From Actinomycetospora callitridis (GTDB lineage: Bacteria > Actinomycetota > Actinomycetes > Mycobacteriales > Pseudonocardiaceae): a stretch of 64,000 nt of DNA. The stretch covers positions 237,718-301,717 of the forward strand of contig NZ_JAQZAK010000007.1 of NCBI RefSeq assembly GCF_028737265.1, given 5' to 3'. Below the pieces are notes generated by a model. That model was not told the DNA's origin. It was given only the letters and a program-made list of their open reading frames with translations, and did not search any database. Position 1 is the first letter of the stretch. Every line of letters starts with the position of its first letter. Below, in pieces: positions 7,397 to 15,214 of this stretch. The translations under genes were made by a program, and so were the position numbers.

Positions 7397-9790
7397 CCGC
7401 GTCCGGCAGGTCATCGGGGGCTCCTGCCAGGTGCCGTCGATCACCGGGGGCTCCGGTCCGTAGAGACGGAAGATCGCGGTGAACGCGCCCGCCGGCGCGG
7501 GCAGCCAATTGGCTCGTTCCTCGGGCGCCGACGGTTCGTCGTGCTGCACGGTCAGGGTCAGGGAGCCGTCCGGCCCGAACACCAGGCCCTCGGTGCGGTC
7601 GCCGATCGAGTACCGGTCGATCGGGTTGTCGACCAGCAGGCGGCTCGGGAGCGCGTACATCGTGATCGACCAGAAGAGCTTGACCGGCGGGAGCCGGTCG
7701 GCCGGGAAGTGCACCGTGTAGGAGTCCCCGCCCGTCAGCGGACGACCCTGCTCGTCGGCGTGCCAACCGATGTAGATCGCTTCCTCGACGTCGTTGCCGT
7801 AGATGCCCATCGCCGCGGCCGTGGCGCGACGCAGGTAGTCCTGGCCCAGGCTCGCGCGACTGCCGAAGAGCCCGACCGAGGAGTGCGTCGCGTGGATGGC
7901 ATCGTCCAGCCGACGGCGCCCGTCCTCGACGCCGGCGTCGAGCGCGGCTCGCTGCTCGTCGGTCAGCGACGCGGCGTCGAACGACCATCCCGGACCGATG
8001 CCCGCGCGGGCGAACGTGCTCATGAGCTCTCGCTCGGAGGGGTCGGGCGGCTGGCAGAACTGCAGCAGGAAGTTCAGGTAGGCGATGAACTCGCGGCTCA
8101 GGGCCCGCTGCTCGTCCCACGCCGGCCAGTCCACGGCCGGGGCGGGCGGGGGTGGCTCCGTGCCGGCCACGGCGTGCCGTGGCGCGAGCCCGTACTGCTC
8201 CTGCAGCGCCTCGACGTTCGCCAGGTCGTGCGGTCCGTCGAGGCCCGTGCGACCCAGGCAGCCGATGAACTCGGTCTCGGACCGGAACACCCCGTCGATG
8301 CCCTCGGGCACGTCCCCGTCCCAGCCCGGGCCGGCGAACAGGTAGCGGCCCCCGGCCCGGCCGGTGCTGAGGACGCCGGCGTAGGCGAAGTTGTAGGTGA
8401 ACAGGTCGAACCACTGGAACGTCACGTACCGGTCCCCCGGGACCGGCGGCACCGTGAGCACCCACGGTTCGGCGCGCAGGTCCAGCCAGGCCCAGGAGTA
8501 CGGGGTGTCGTTGTTGGCCGTGACGATGTCGGTGTCGGCGGGGGTGTAGACGCGGTCGTAGTGGCGGAACCGACCGAAGCCCCCGACGTAGCCGGGGAAC
8601 GTCTCGTCCACGGCCTGCTCGTAGAGGGTCTTGTAGTTGAACAGCATCGCGTAGGCGTAGACGAACGCGTCGGCCGTCGTGGCCCTCAGCTCGTCCGGTC
8701 CGGCGTCCACCCGATGGCCTCCCCCGATCCGCATCCCTGACCCGCGCACGGTAGGGAGGCGCCCGGTGTCGTGGCCTCCTCCTGAGCGGGTGAGATCGAG
8801 TTCGACCTGGCCCGCCTCAGCCCACCCGTCGACGACCACCCGCACCTCGTGCACGGCGTTGCGCGCCGCGTCGAGGGGCTGGACGCGCCCCTGTGTGTCG
8901 GTGGCGCGGGCGGCGAGCACGTGCTCGCCCGGCGGCAGCTCGAGCGCGAGGGCGAAGTGCTGCCACGTCCGGTGCTCGCCCCGCGCCTCCAGGGTCGCCG
9001 GACGCCACCGGCCGTCCACGCCGACCTCGAGCGACGCCACCGGGAACGCTCCCCACGCCCACCCGCTCACCTCGACGGCGCCGCCGACGCGTGCTCCCTC
9101 GACCGGGGTCGTGATCACGCTGGTGACGTCGAGGTCGCGTACCGGCTGCGGCCGGGGCTCGCCGGGCACGCTGCGCTGGTAGAGGCGGGTGGTGAACAGG
9201 TGCTCGGGACGCCGGTCGGCGACGGTGAGCGCGCGGAGCCACTTGACGTTGTTGGTGCCGAAGTACCCGGGCACCACGAGCCGCGCCGGCCCGCCGTGCT
9301 CGTCGTCCAGCGGCGCCCCGTTCATCCCCAGCGCCACGATCCCGCGCTCGCGGGCGACCTCGAGAGGCACGTCCTTGCGGTACTCGGTGCACGCGACGTC
9401 GGCGAAGACCCCGGCGTCGGCGCCGGTCGCCCACAGCGCCGACGCCGGCGCCGCGCCGGCGGCCTCGAGGAGCGCCGCGACCGGGACGCCGTGCCACACC
9501 ACGTTCGCGGCCCGTCGTACGAAGACGCCCGGCTCGAGCGGGTTGCCGAAGCACTCGAGGACGGCCGGCACGTCGACGGTGGGCAGGGCGCGCAGCGCGG
9601 GCAGGTCCAGCTCCCGCGGCGTCGCGACGTCGCCGTCGATCCACAGCCGCCACGACCCGCGGTCGACGTGGGCGATGCCGAAGTGCCCGATGACGTAGAC
9701 GTCGTCGATCGCCGTCACGCGCTCGCCGAGGCGCTCCGGGCCGGGGATCCACTTCGTCGTCGACGCGGGGTCCATGGGCGTGGCGGTCAC
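7382..9790 (-). CDS. Fusion of a sulfite-oxidase-type molybdopterin oxidoreductase with DUF1254/DUF1214
   Basis: 802 residues in one open frame. Residues 1-215 are the molybdopterin-binding domain of the sulfite oxidase family (LECFGN, whose Cys80 sits where the Mo-ligating cysteine is expected; GYFGTNNVKWLRALTV). Residues 220-325 are the Ig-like dimerisation domain (VSGWAWGAFPVASLEVGVDG). After a linker, residues 365-800 match DUF1254 then DUF1214 (NNDTPYSWAWLDLRAEPW; GWHADEQGRPLTGGDSYTVH; WSITMY). No heme domain and no signal peptide are seen. The GTG start is supported by GGGAGG 7 nt upstream. DUF1254/1214 proteins usually stand alone, so the fusion is unusual; the substrate is unknown. 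A single-base change near 8820 would split it in two (see findings). Confidence 0.85.
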   Translation of the reverse strand: MTATPMDPASTTKWIPGPERLGERVTAIDDVYVIGHFGIAHVDRGSWRLWIDGDVATPRELDLPALRALPTVDVPAVLECFGNPLEPGVFVRRAANVVWHGVPVAALLEAAGAAPASALWATGADAGVFADVACTEYRKDVPLEVARERGIVALGMNGAPLDDEHGGPARLVVPGYFGTNNVKWLRALTVADRRPEHLFTTRLYQRSVPGEPRPQPVRDLDVTSVITTPVEGARVGGAVEVSGWAWGAFPVASLEVGVDGRWRPATLEARGEHRTWQHFALALELPPGEHVLAARATDTQGRVQPLDAARNAVHEVRVVVDGWAEAGQVELDLTRSGGGHDTGRLPTVRGSGMRIGGGHRVDAGPDELRATTADAFVYAYAMLFNYKTLYEQAVDETFPGYVGGFGRFRHYDRVYTPADTDIVTANNDTPYSWAWLDLRAEPWVLTVPPVPGDRYVTFQWFDLFTYNFAYAGVLSTGRAGGRYLFAGPGWDGDVPEGIDGVFRSETEFIGCLGRTGLDGPHDLANVEALQEQYGLAPRHAVAGTEPPPPAPAVDWPAWDEQRALSREFIAYLNFLLQFCQPPDPSERELMSTFARAGIGPGWSFDAASLTDEQRAALDAGVEDGRRRLDDAIHATHSSVGLFGSRASLGQDYLRRATAAAMGIYGNDVEEAIYIGWHADEQGRPLTGGDSYTVHFPADRLPPVKLFWSITMYALPSRLLVDNPIDRYSIGDRTEGLVFGPDGSLTLTVQHDEPSAPEERANWLPAPAGAFTAIFRLYGPEPPVIDGTWQEPPMTCRTRSPRG

Positions 9791-9922
9791 GACGGGACCT
9801 CCCGGGTGGTCACGGTCCGGCGGCGGGCCTGCCCAGGCTCCCGGTGCCGGGCGCCCCGGGTCCAGAGGACGGCACCGCGAACGGCTGTGGTGGCGGGCCG
9901 GACCTGCGTAGCGTCAGGGCGC

Positions 9923-11392
9923 ATGACGACGCCGTCGGTGCTGGACGAGACGCAGCTGGGCCACCTGCGCCACTGGGACAACCTCTCCCGCCGTCTGCCC
10001 CACGACTGGTCGCTGATGCAGGGCAAGGGCGCGGGCGAGGACGACTTCGGCAGCTACCGGTTCCAGCTCGCCTACATGATCTACGGGCTGGCCCTCACCC
10101 ACCGCCACCGGCTCCCGGCGGCCCCGGGCCTGTTCCGCCCGATGATCCAGCGCCTCATCGAGAAGCTGCTGATGCCCGACGTCTGGCTCTACTGGCGCGA
10201 CGTCTCGCGCGGTGGGATGGTCGCGAACGCGCACCTCTCCGAGGGCTACCACGAGGAGTGGGACCCCGTGGTGCGCGACAACATCATGTACTCGGCGTAC
10301 GTGCAGTCCTGCGCCCTGCTGCACGACCACCTCTTCGCCGAGGACCGCTACGCCGAGCCGGGCGCGCTGACCTTCCGGCACTGGTCGTTCTTCTGGGGCG
10401 GCGAGGAGAAGCGCTTCTCCTACGACCGCGACTCGCTCAACGAGCACCTCTACTGGCAGATGGTCGAGAACGGCTACCTCGGCGTCGCCTGCGAGCCGAA
10501 CTGCGTGTTCCAGATCTGCAACCAGCCGGCGATCCTCGGCTTCCGGCTGCACGACGTCCTCACCGGCGGGGACCGCGCCACCGAGGTGGTGGCCGGCTAC
10601 GAGAAGGCCTGGGCCGACTTCGGCCGCCTCGACGGGGCCGGGCACTACAACCAGATGGTCCTCGAGGACAGCAAGGTCGTGGCGCCGAACGCCATGCTCG
10701 CGCCCTGGGTCGACGCCTGGTGCGGGGCGCTGATGAACACCTGGAACCGCGACTTCGTGCGGGAGAACTACCCCCGCCAGGTGGCGGAGTTCCTCGTCCC
10801 CGGACCCGACGGCACCCTCTCGGTGCGCTCCGCGCCGGCGAGGAACGTGATGGGCCAGGCCGTCATCACCGACACCTGCGACACCGGGTGGGTCGCCGCC
10901 TGGGCCTCCGAGATGGGCGACCGCGCCACCCTCGACGGCCTGCTCGCCCACGCCGACCGGTTCATGGCGCCCGCCCGGCAGGACGGCGGTCTCTACTACC
11001 CGCGCAACGACACCCCGGCCGACGCCGACGGCCACCGCACCGAGGTCGAGCCGATGACGGGCAACGTCCTGCTCGGCTACGCCCGTCTGAACGTCCCCGA
11101 CGGGCTGCACGAGCTCTACCAGCGCCCGTGGGGACCCGACCACTTCACCGAGCCCGCGCTGACCGAGGTCGGACGCGACGTCGAGGTCCACCGCGCCGAG
11201 GTCGTCGACGGGGTCCTGCACGCCCGTCTGCGACGCACCGGGGACGGCGAGCCGACCGTCGTCGTCGGACGTGTGCCGGAGGGCGCGCGGCTGCGGATCG
11301 ACGGCCGGGAGGTCGAGGCACGCCCGGTGCCCGAGGGCCTGCGCGTCGACGTCACCCCCGGACCGGCGCACGACCTCGAGCTGGTGCCGTGA
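9923..11392 (+). CDS. Linalool dehydratase/isomerase-family protein
   Basis: 489 residues. It matches the LDI superfamily: SYRFQLAYMIYGLALTH at 44-60, HDH at 134-136, and the CEPNCVFQICNQPAILGF block with Cys190 and Cys199, nine residues apart as are the two catalytic cysteines of Castellaniella LDI. YNQMVLEDSK further on also fits. The founding enzyme interconverts geraniol, linalool and myrcene; most relatives in actinomycetes have no assigned substrate. No signal peptide is visible, unlike periplasmic LDI. The last about 70 residues (from the EVGRDVEVHRAEV segment) look like a small beta-rich extension. The stop overlaps the next gene start by four bases, so it is translationally coupled to the SCO1-like gene. 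The molybdopterin-fusion gene diverges from it. Confidence 0.85.
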   Translation: MTTPSVLDETQLGHLRHWDNLSRRLPHDWSLMQGKGAGEDDFGSYRFQLAYMIYGLALTHRHRLPAAPGLFRPMIQRLIEKLLMPDVWLYWRDVSRGGMVANAHLSEGYHEEWDPVVRDNIMYSAYVQSCALLHDHLFAEDRYAEPGALTFRHWSFFWGGEEKRFSYDRDSLNEHLYWQMVENGYLGVACEPNCVFQICNQPAILGFRLHDVLTGGDRATEVVAGYEKAWADFGRLDGAGHYNQMVLEDSKVVAPNAMLAPWVDAWCGALMNTWNRDFVRENYPRQVAEFLVPGPDGTLSVRSAPARNVMGQAVITDTCDTGWVAAWASEMGDRATLDGLLAHADRFMAPARQDGGLYYPRNDTPADADGHRTEVEPMTGNVLLGYARLNVPDGLHELYQRPWGPDHFTEPALTEVGRDVEVHRAEVVDGVLHARLRRTGDGEPTVVVGRVPEGARLRIDGREVEARPVPEGLRVDVTPGPAHDLELVP

Positions 11393-11910
11393 GCGCGCCC
11401 ACCGACGTCGCCTTCGACCTCGTCGACCACCACGGCGACCCGGTCGACGCCCGGTCCTACCCCGGCGCGTGGCTCCTGGTGCAGTTCGGCTTCACCTCGT
11501 GCCGCGTCGTGTGTCCCCGGGCGCTCACCCGGCTCACCGCGGCCCTCGACGCGCTCGACGACGTCGTGGCCGACCGGGTCCGGCCGCTCTACGTGAGCGT
11601 CGATCCCGAGCGCGACACCCCCGACGTCATGCGGGACTTCCTCGCCGCGTCCTACCCGCGCTTCACCGGGCTCACCGGCACCCCGGAGCAGGTCGAGGCG
11701 GCCAAGCGGGCCTTCCGCGTGTTCGCCCGCCGCCGCGCCGACCCCGAGGACCCGGACGGCTACGCCGTCCCGCACACCGCGATCACCTACCTCGTCGACC
11801 CCGACGGACGCCTCGCCCACCACTGGCCCGACACCGCCGACGCCCCGACCGTCGCCGCCGGACTGACCGCGCGCGTGGCGGCCGGGATCGGGGCGAGCCC
11901 GTCACCCTGA
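11389..11910 (+). CDS. SCO1/SenC-family thioredoxin-like protein
   Basis: 173 residues. SCO1/SenC fold: FGFTSCRVVCPRAL with the CxxxC copper/redox motif, YVSVDPERDTPDVM, FTGLTGTPEQVE, and the distal His in VPHTAITYLVDPDGR. SCO proteins usually deliver copper to cytochrome oxidase or act as thiol reductases, anchored outside the membrane. This copy has no signal peptide, lipobox or membrane segment, so it seems cytoplasmic, which is odd. GTG 11389 overlaps the stop of the LDI-family gene (GTGA), so both are made from one message; a role as redox partner or metallochaperone for that enzyme is possible but unproven. Confidence 0.88.
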   Translation: MSAPTDVAFDLVDHHGDPVDARSYPGAWLLVQFGFTSCRVVCPRALTRLTAALDALDDVVADRVRPLYVSVDPERDTPDVMRDFLAASYPRFTGLTGTPEQVEAAKRAFRVFARRRADPEDPDGYAVPHTAITYLVDPDGRLAHHWPDTADAPTVAAGLTARVAAGIGASPSP

Positions 11911-11913
11911 CCG

Positions 11914-11932
11914 CGTCAGGGAGGCCCTGACG
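11914..11932. terminator. Bidirectional hairpin between convergent SCO1-like and tetR genes
   Basis: Perfect 8-bp stem CGTCAGGG / CCCTGACG with a 3-nt loop AGG. It contains the tetR stop codon (11916-11918) and lies just after the SCO1-like stop, so it could end transcription from both sides. Confidence 0.6.
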
Positions 11933-12476
11933 GGGTCGCGGCGAGCCGGTCGAGGAGCAGGGCGAACAGCTGCTCGGCGAACGCCACGTCCCTGCCCCGT
12001 GCGAGGGACAGCACGGCGATGCCCGTCGAGGTGGCCTGCAGGAGCGCGAGCGACACCGAGTCGGCGTCCCTCCCCGCGGTGGCGAGCACCTCCGCGCCCA
12101 GCGGCGCGACGCCGGCGGCGAGGGCGCCGAAGGCGGTGCGGACCGCCTCGTTCTGGTCGGCGGCCTCGGTCAGGGCCAGCAGCACGCGGGTGTCCTCGGG
12201 CGAGCTGAACACCCGCGCCAGGGCCGTGACCTGCTCGGCCCTGCCGTCGGCGCCGGAGAGGGTCTCGGTCAGCAGGGCGACGCGACGGCGCACCGCCTCC
12301 TCGGCGACCGCGACGAGCAGGTCGTCGCGGGTCGGGAAGTAGTAGGTGAGGTGGCTCTGGCGCATCCCGGCCCGGGCGGCGACCCGGGGCTGGGTGAACC
12401 CGCCCGGCCCCGACTCGCCGATCACCTCGAGCGCCGCGTCGACGAGGGCGCGGCGCCGGTCGGGCTTCGCCGTCAC
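11916..12476 (-). CDS. TetR-family transcriptional regulator
   Basis: 186 residues. N-terminal TetR helix-turn-helix (LVDAALEVIGESGPGGFT, VAARAGMRQSHLTYYFPTR), then a helical ligand-binding domain. GTG 12476 is used with AAGGA a few bases upstream. It starts 9 bp after the stop of the flavin monooxygenase gene on the same strand, so the two form an operon, and the regulator probably controls it through the inverted repeat at 14077-14098. Confidence 0.92.
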   Translation of the reverse strand: MTAKPDRRRALVDAALEVIGESGPGGFTQPRVAARAGMRQSHLTYYFPTRDDLLVAVAEEAVRRRVALLTETLSGADGRAEQVTALARVFSSPEDTRVLLALTEAADQNEAVRTAFGALAAGVAPLGAEVLATAGRDADSVSLALLQATSTGIAVLSLARGRDVAFAEQLFALLLDRLAATPSGPP

Positions 12477-12485
12477 GACGATCCT

Positions 12486-14057
12486 TCAGACCGCCGCCGG
12501 CTCGGCGGCGGGCGCGGCGATGTGCAGGGTCTCGGCGAGGTAGCGGCGCACGACGGCCGGGTCGGCCGTGTCGGCGACGAGGCCGAGGTAACCGTCGGGC
12601 CGGATCAGCGCCAGCCCCTCGGCTGCGAGCCCGTAGGCGCGGCCGACGACGTCCTCGGGGTCGAACACGTCCTCGCCGATCCGGACGACCGACCCGAGGT
12701 CACCGAGGGCCTCCGCCGGCCCGGCGGCCTCCCCGCGCACGAGCAGCAGGAAGCCGGGCCGCTCCGCCAGCTCCTCGACCGCGACGGGCGTGCCGTCGGG
12801 ACGGGTGAGGCCCTCGGGGTCCGGGGCGTGTTCGCCCGCGCGGGCCGCGCCGTGGTGGTGGCCGCCGTGCTGGACCGAGAGCGGGCTGTCGCGGTAGCTC
12901 ACCCGCAGCTCGGCGGTCGTCGTCGCCGCGGCGGTCCCGAGCGGGTGGACGTGGCCCACGACGAACAGGGCGGCGTCGCGCAGCGCCGCGCCGGCACCCT
13001 GCGCCGTGCCGACATCGGTGAGCAGCGTCGTCGCCTTCACGACCTGCGCGCCGACCGGGTGCCGCTCGTCGTGGTAGCTGTCGAGCAGGACGGCGTCGGC
13101 GCGGCCCTGCACGACCAGCGCGAGCTTCCAGGCGAGGTTCGCGGCGTCCTGGATGCCGGTGTTCATACCCTGCGCCCCGGCCGGGCTGTGGATGTGCGCG
13201 GCGTCGCCGGCCAGCAGGACCCGCCCGAGGCGGTAGCGCGGGACCTGGGCGTGGTGGACCTCGAAGTAGGTCAGCCAGCGCGGGTCGCGCACGGTGACCT
13301 GCCCGCCCATGCGGGCGTCGGCGAGGGCCTGGATCTGGGCGAGGGTGGGGTCCGGCGCGTCCGGCCCGGGGTCGTCGACGAGGAACATGATGCGGGCGCG
13401 GTCGCCGGCGAGCGGGAAGAGGATCCCCATCCCCTCGGGGTGGGTGAACATCCGGATCGTGTCGGGCGACAGCTCGGTGTCGACGTCGACGTCGGCCATG
13501 GCGAAGTGCTGGCCGTGGAAGGCCCCGTCGAGGTGCGTGCCCGCGAGGTGCCGCGCGGCGCTGTGGCCGCCGTCGGCGCCCACGACCCAGCCGACGCGCG
13601 CCGTCCGCTCGCCCTCCGGTCCACGCAGGGTGACCTCGACGCCGTCGTCGTCCTGGGACAGCCCGGTCAGCGAGACCCCCCGCTCCACGACGATCCCGAG
13701 CTCGGTGGCGCGCTCGGCGAGGACGGCCTCGGTGTCGGGCTGGGCGATGTCGAGCAGGAAGGGGTGGCGGCTGGGCACGTCGTCGAACGGGACGTGCGCC
13801 CGCGTCTCCCCGGTCCGGCCGTCGACCATGGCGATCGCGGGGATGCGTCGTCCCCGGGCCTCGAGCCGGGGCAGCACGCCCATCGCCGCGAGCATCTCCA
13901 TGCTGCGGGCGTGGAGGGTCACCGCGCGCGACTCGGTGGTTGGCGCCGGCAGGGCGTCCACGACGCGCACCGGCACGCCGAGCCGCGCCAGCTGGGAGGC
14001 GGTCGTCAGCCCGACCGGCCCCGCGCCGACCACCAGTACGCCGTCCGTCGTGCTCAT
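12486..14057 (-). CDS. FAD-dependent aromatic-ring monooxygenase (PHBH-like, group A)
   Basis: 523 residues. FAD-binding VVGAGPVGLTTASQLA at the N-terminus, the conserved middle stretch VVGADGGHSAARH (DG motif) and GRVLLAGDAAHIHSPAGAQG (GD motif). A C-terminal thioredoxin-like domain (LAERPGFLLLVRGEA to RPDGYLGLVADTADP) places it with phenol/polyketide hydroxylases such as MhpA/PgaE types. It should hydroxylate a phenolic or polyketide substrate with NAD(P)H and O2. ATG 14057 has GGAGG 9 nt upstream; the frame is open further up but that includes the operator. Followed by tetR in the same operon. Confidence 0.92.
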   Translation of the reverse strand: MSTTDGVLVVGAGPVGLTTASQLARLGVPVRVVDALPAPTTESRAVTLHARSMEMLAAMGVLPRLEARGRRIPAIAMVDGRTGETRAHVPFDDVPSRHPFLLDIAQPDTEAVLAERATELGIVVERGVSLTGLSQDDDGVEVTLRGPEGERTARVGWVVGADGGHSAARHLAGTHLDGAFHGQHFAMADVDVDTELSPDTIRMFTHPEGMGILFPLAGDRARIMFLVDDPGPDAPDPTLAQIQALADARMGGQVTVRDPRWLTYFEVHHAQVPRYRLGRVLLAGDAAHIHSPAGAQGMNTGIQDAANLAWKLALVVQGRADAVLLDSYHDERHPVGAQVVKATTLLTDVGTAQGAGAALRDAALFVVGHVHPLGTAAATTTAELRVSYRDSPLSVQHGGHHHGAARAGEHAPDPEGLTRPDGTPVAVEELAERPGFLLLVRGEAAGPAEALGDLGSVVRIGEDVFDPEDVVGRAYGLAAEGLALIRPDGYLGLVADTADPAVVRRYLAETLHIAAPAAEPAAV

Positions 14058-14076
14058 GTCCCGTGTCCTCCGCGCC

Positions 14077-14098
14077 CTTGTTTGGTGACCCAACCAAG
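14077..14098. promoter_or_regulatory. Candidate TetR operator upstream of the flavin monooxygenase
   Basis: Imperfect 22-bp inverted repeat: half-sites CTTGTTTGGTG and (reverse complement) CTTGGTTGGGT agree at 8 of 11 positions. It lies 20-41 bp before the start codon in unusually AT-rich sequence for this genome, where a repressor would block the promoter. Binding by the downstream TetR is inferred. Confidence 0.6.
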
Positions 14099-14189
14099 TA
14101 GAGAGCGCCTGCTCAGAGGGCGTCAAGCGGCACTTCACCGGGTGCTCGACCGGACACGGAGGGCACGCGACGCCCCCGCGGTGGCGCCG

Positions 14190-14969
14190 TCAGGCCGGCG
14201 GCCGGCCGAAGTCGACGAGGACGCGCTCGAGGGGCGCGGGATGGACCGAGACGTCACCGGCGAAGGGGTGGTCGAGGGCCAGGGCGACGACCAGGAGGAC
14301 CCCGATGAGCGCCGTGAGGCTGCCGGTCATGATCGTGTGCAGCAGCGCGCTGCGCAGCCCGAAGATCATGGTGAAGCCGATGGTCACCGCGGCGCCGACG
14401 ATCAGCGCCACCCAGAGCACCGCGGGCACGCCCTGGTCGACGAAGTCCAGCCGGGCCGACCTCGCGGAGACCAGGTCGTTGAAGCGGTCGGCCTCGATGC
14501 CCTTGTACAGCAGTTCGTCCTGGGTCGTGGTGACCAGCGCGGCCAGGTGCTCGGACGTCTCGTCGAGCACGCGGGCCGTCTCGGGGGAACCGGGCTCGCC
14601 CCGCGCCATGGCCGGCCACTCGTCCTCCACCGCCGCGGCCGCGTAGTCCCGGACATCGGCGTGGATCTGCTCGCGGACCAGCGGCGGGAAGGCGACGCTG
14701 TCGCGGTACATCGTGCGCAGCGCGCTGGCCTCCTGTCCGACGACGTCCTCGGCCTCGGCGAAGTTCTCCCAGCTCACGATGACGACGAACCCCAGCAGGA
14801 CCGCGTAGATCACCCCGACCACTGCGATGATGAAGCCCGCCACCTCGTTGTGGTCGCCCTCGCGCAGCGCGGGCCAGACCCGCCGCAGGCCGACCTGCGC
14901 GGCCACGACCAGGGCCGGGAGCACGACGACCAGCAGCAGCCCGATGAGCCAGATCGGCACGGCGTTCAC
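14190..14969 (-). CDS. DUF4239 (bestrophin-like) membrane protein
   Basis: 259 residues with four hydrophobic segments: two at the N-terminus (IWLIGLLLVVVLPALVVAAQ; GFIIAVVGVIYAVLLGFVVI) and two at the C-terminus (LWVALIVGAAVTIGFTMIFG; IMTGSLTALIGVLLVVALAL). The loop between begins SWENFAEAEDVVGQEASALR, the hallmark of DUF4239, a family distantly linked to bestrophin channels; its function is not established. GTG 14969 is the likely start since it just precedes the first membrane segment, but no good ribosome site is seen. It diverges from the amino-acid permease gene across about 245 bp with nothing else recognised. Confidence 0.85.
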   Translation of the reverse strand: MNAVPIWLIGLLLVVVLPALVVAAQVGLRRVWPALREGDHNEVAGFIIAVVGVIYAVLLGFVVIVSWENFAEAEDVVGQEASALRTMYRDSVAFPPLVREQIHADVRDYAAAAVEDEWPAMARGEPGSPETARVLDETSEHLAALVTTTQDELLYKGIEADRFNDLVSARSARLDFVDQGVPAVLWVALIVGAAVTIGFTMIFGLRSALLHTIMTGSLTALIGVLLVVALALDHPFAGDVSVHPAPLERVLVDFGRPPA

Positions 14970-15214
14970 GGGCGGCGAGCGCCGGTGGACCTCGTCCCGT
15001 CGTGCATGTCGGCCCCCCCGATCGCGTCCCGGGCTCACCCTTCCGTGCGCACGGGCACCCGCACGAGCGGGCATCCGGACCAACCACGACGTTCGATCGG
15101 CCGCACACGGATGGGCGACCTCGGTAACGGTGTCGCCCCTGCCCCGATGAACCCCTGCTGGGCCGCGCGTGCGCCGGACGCCGCGCGGCCGTCCCGTCCT
15201 CGGAGGAGCTCCTC

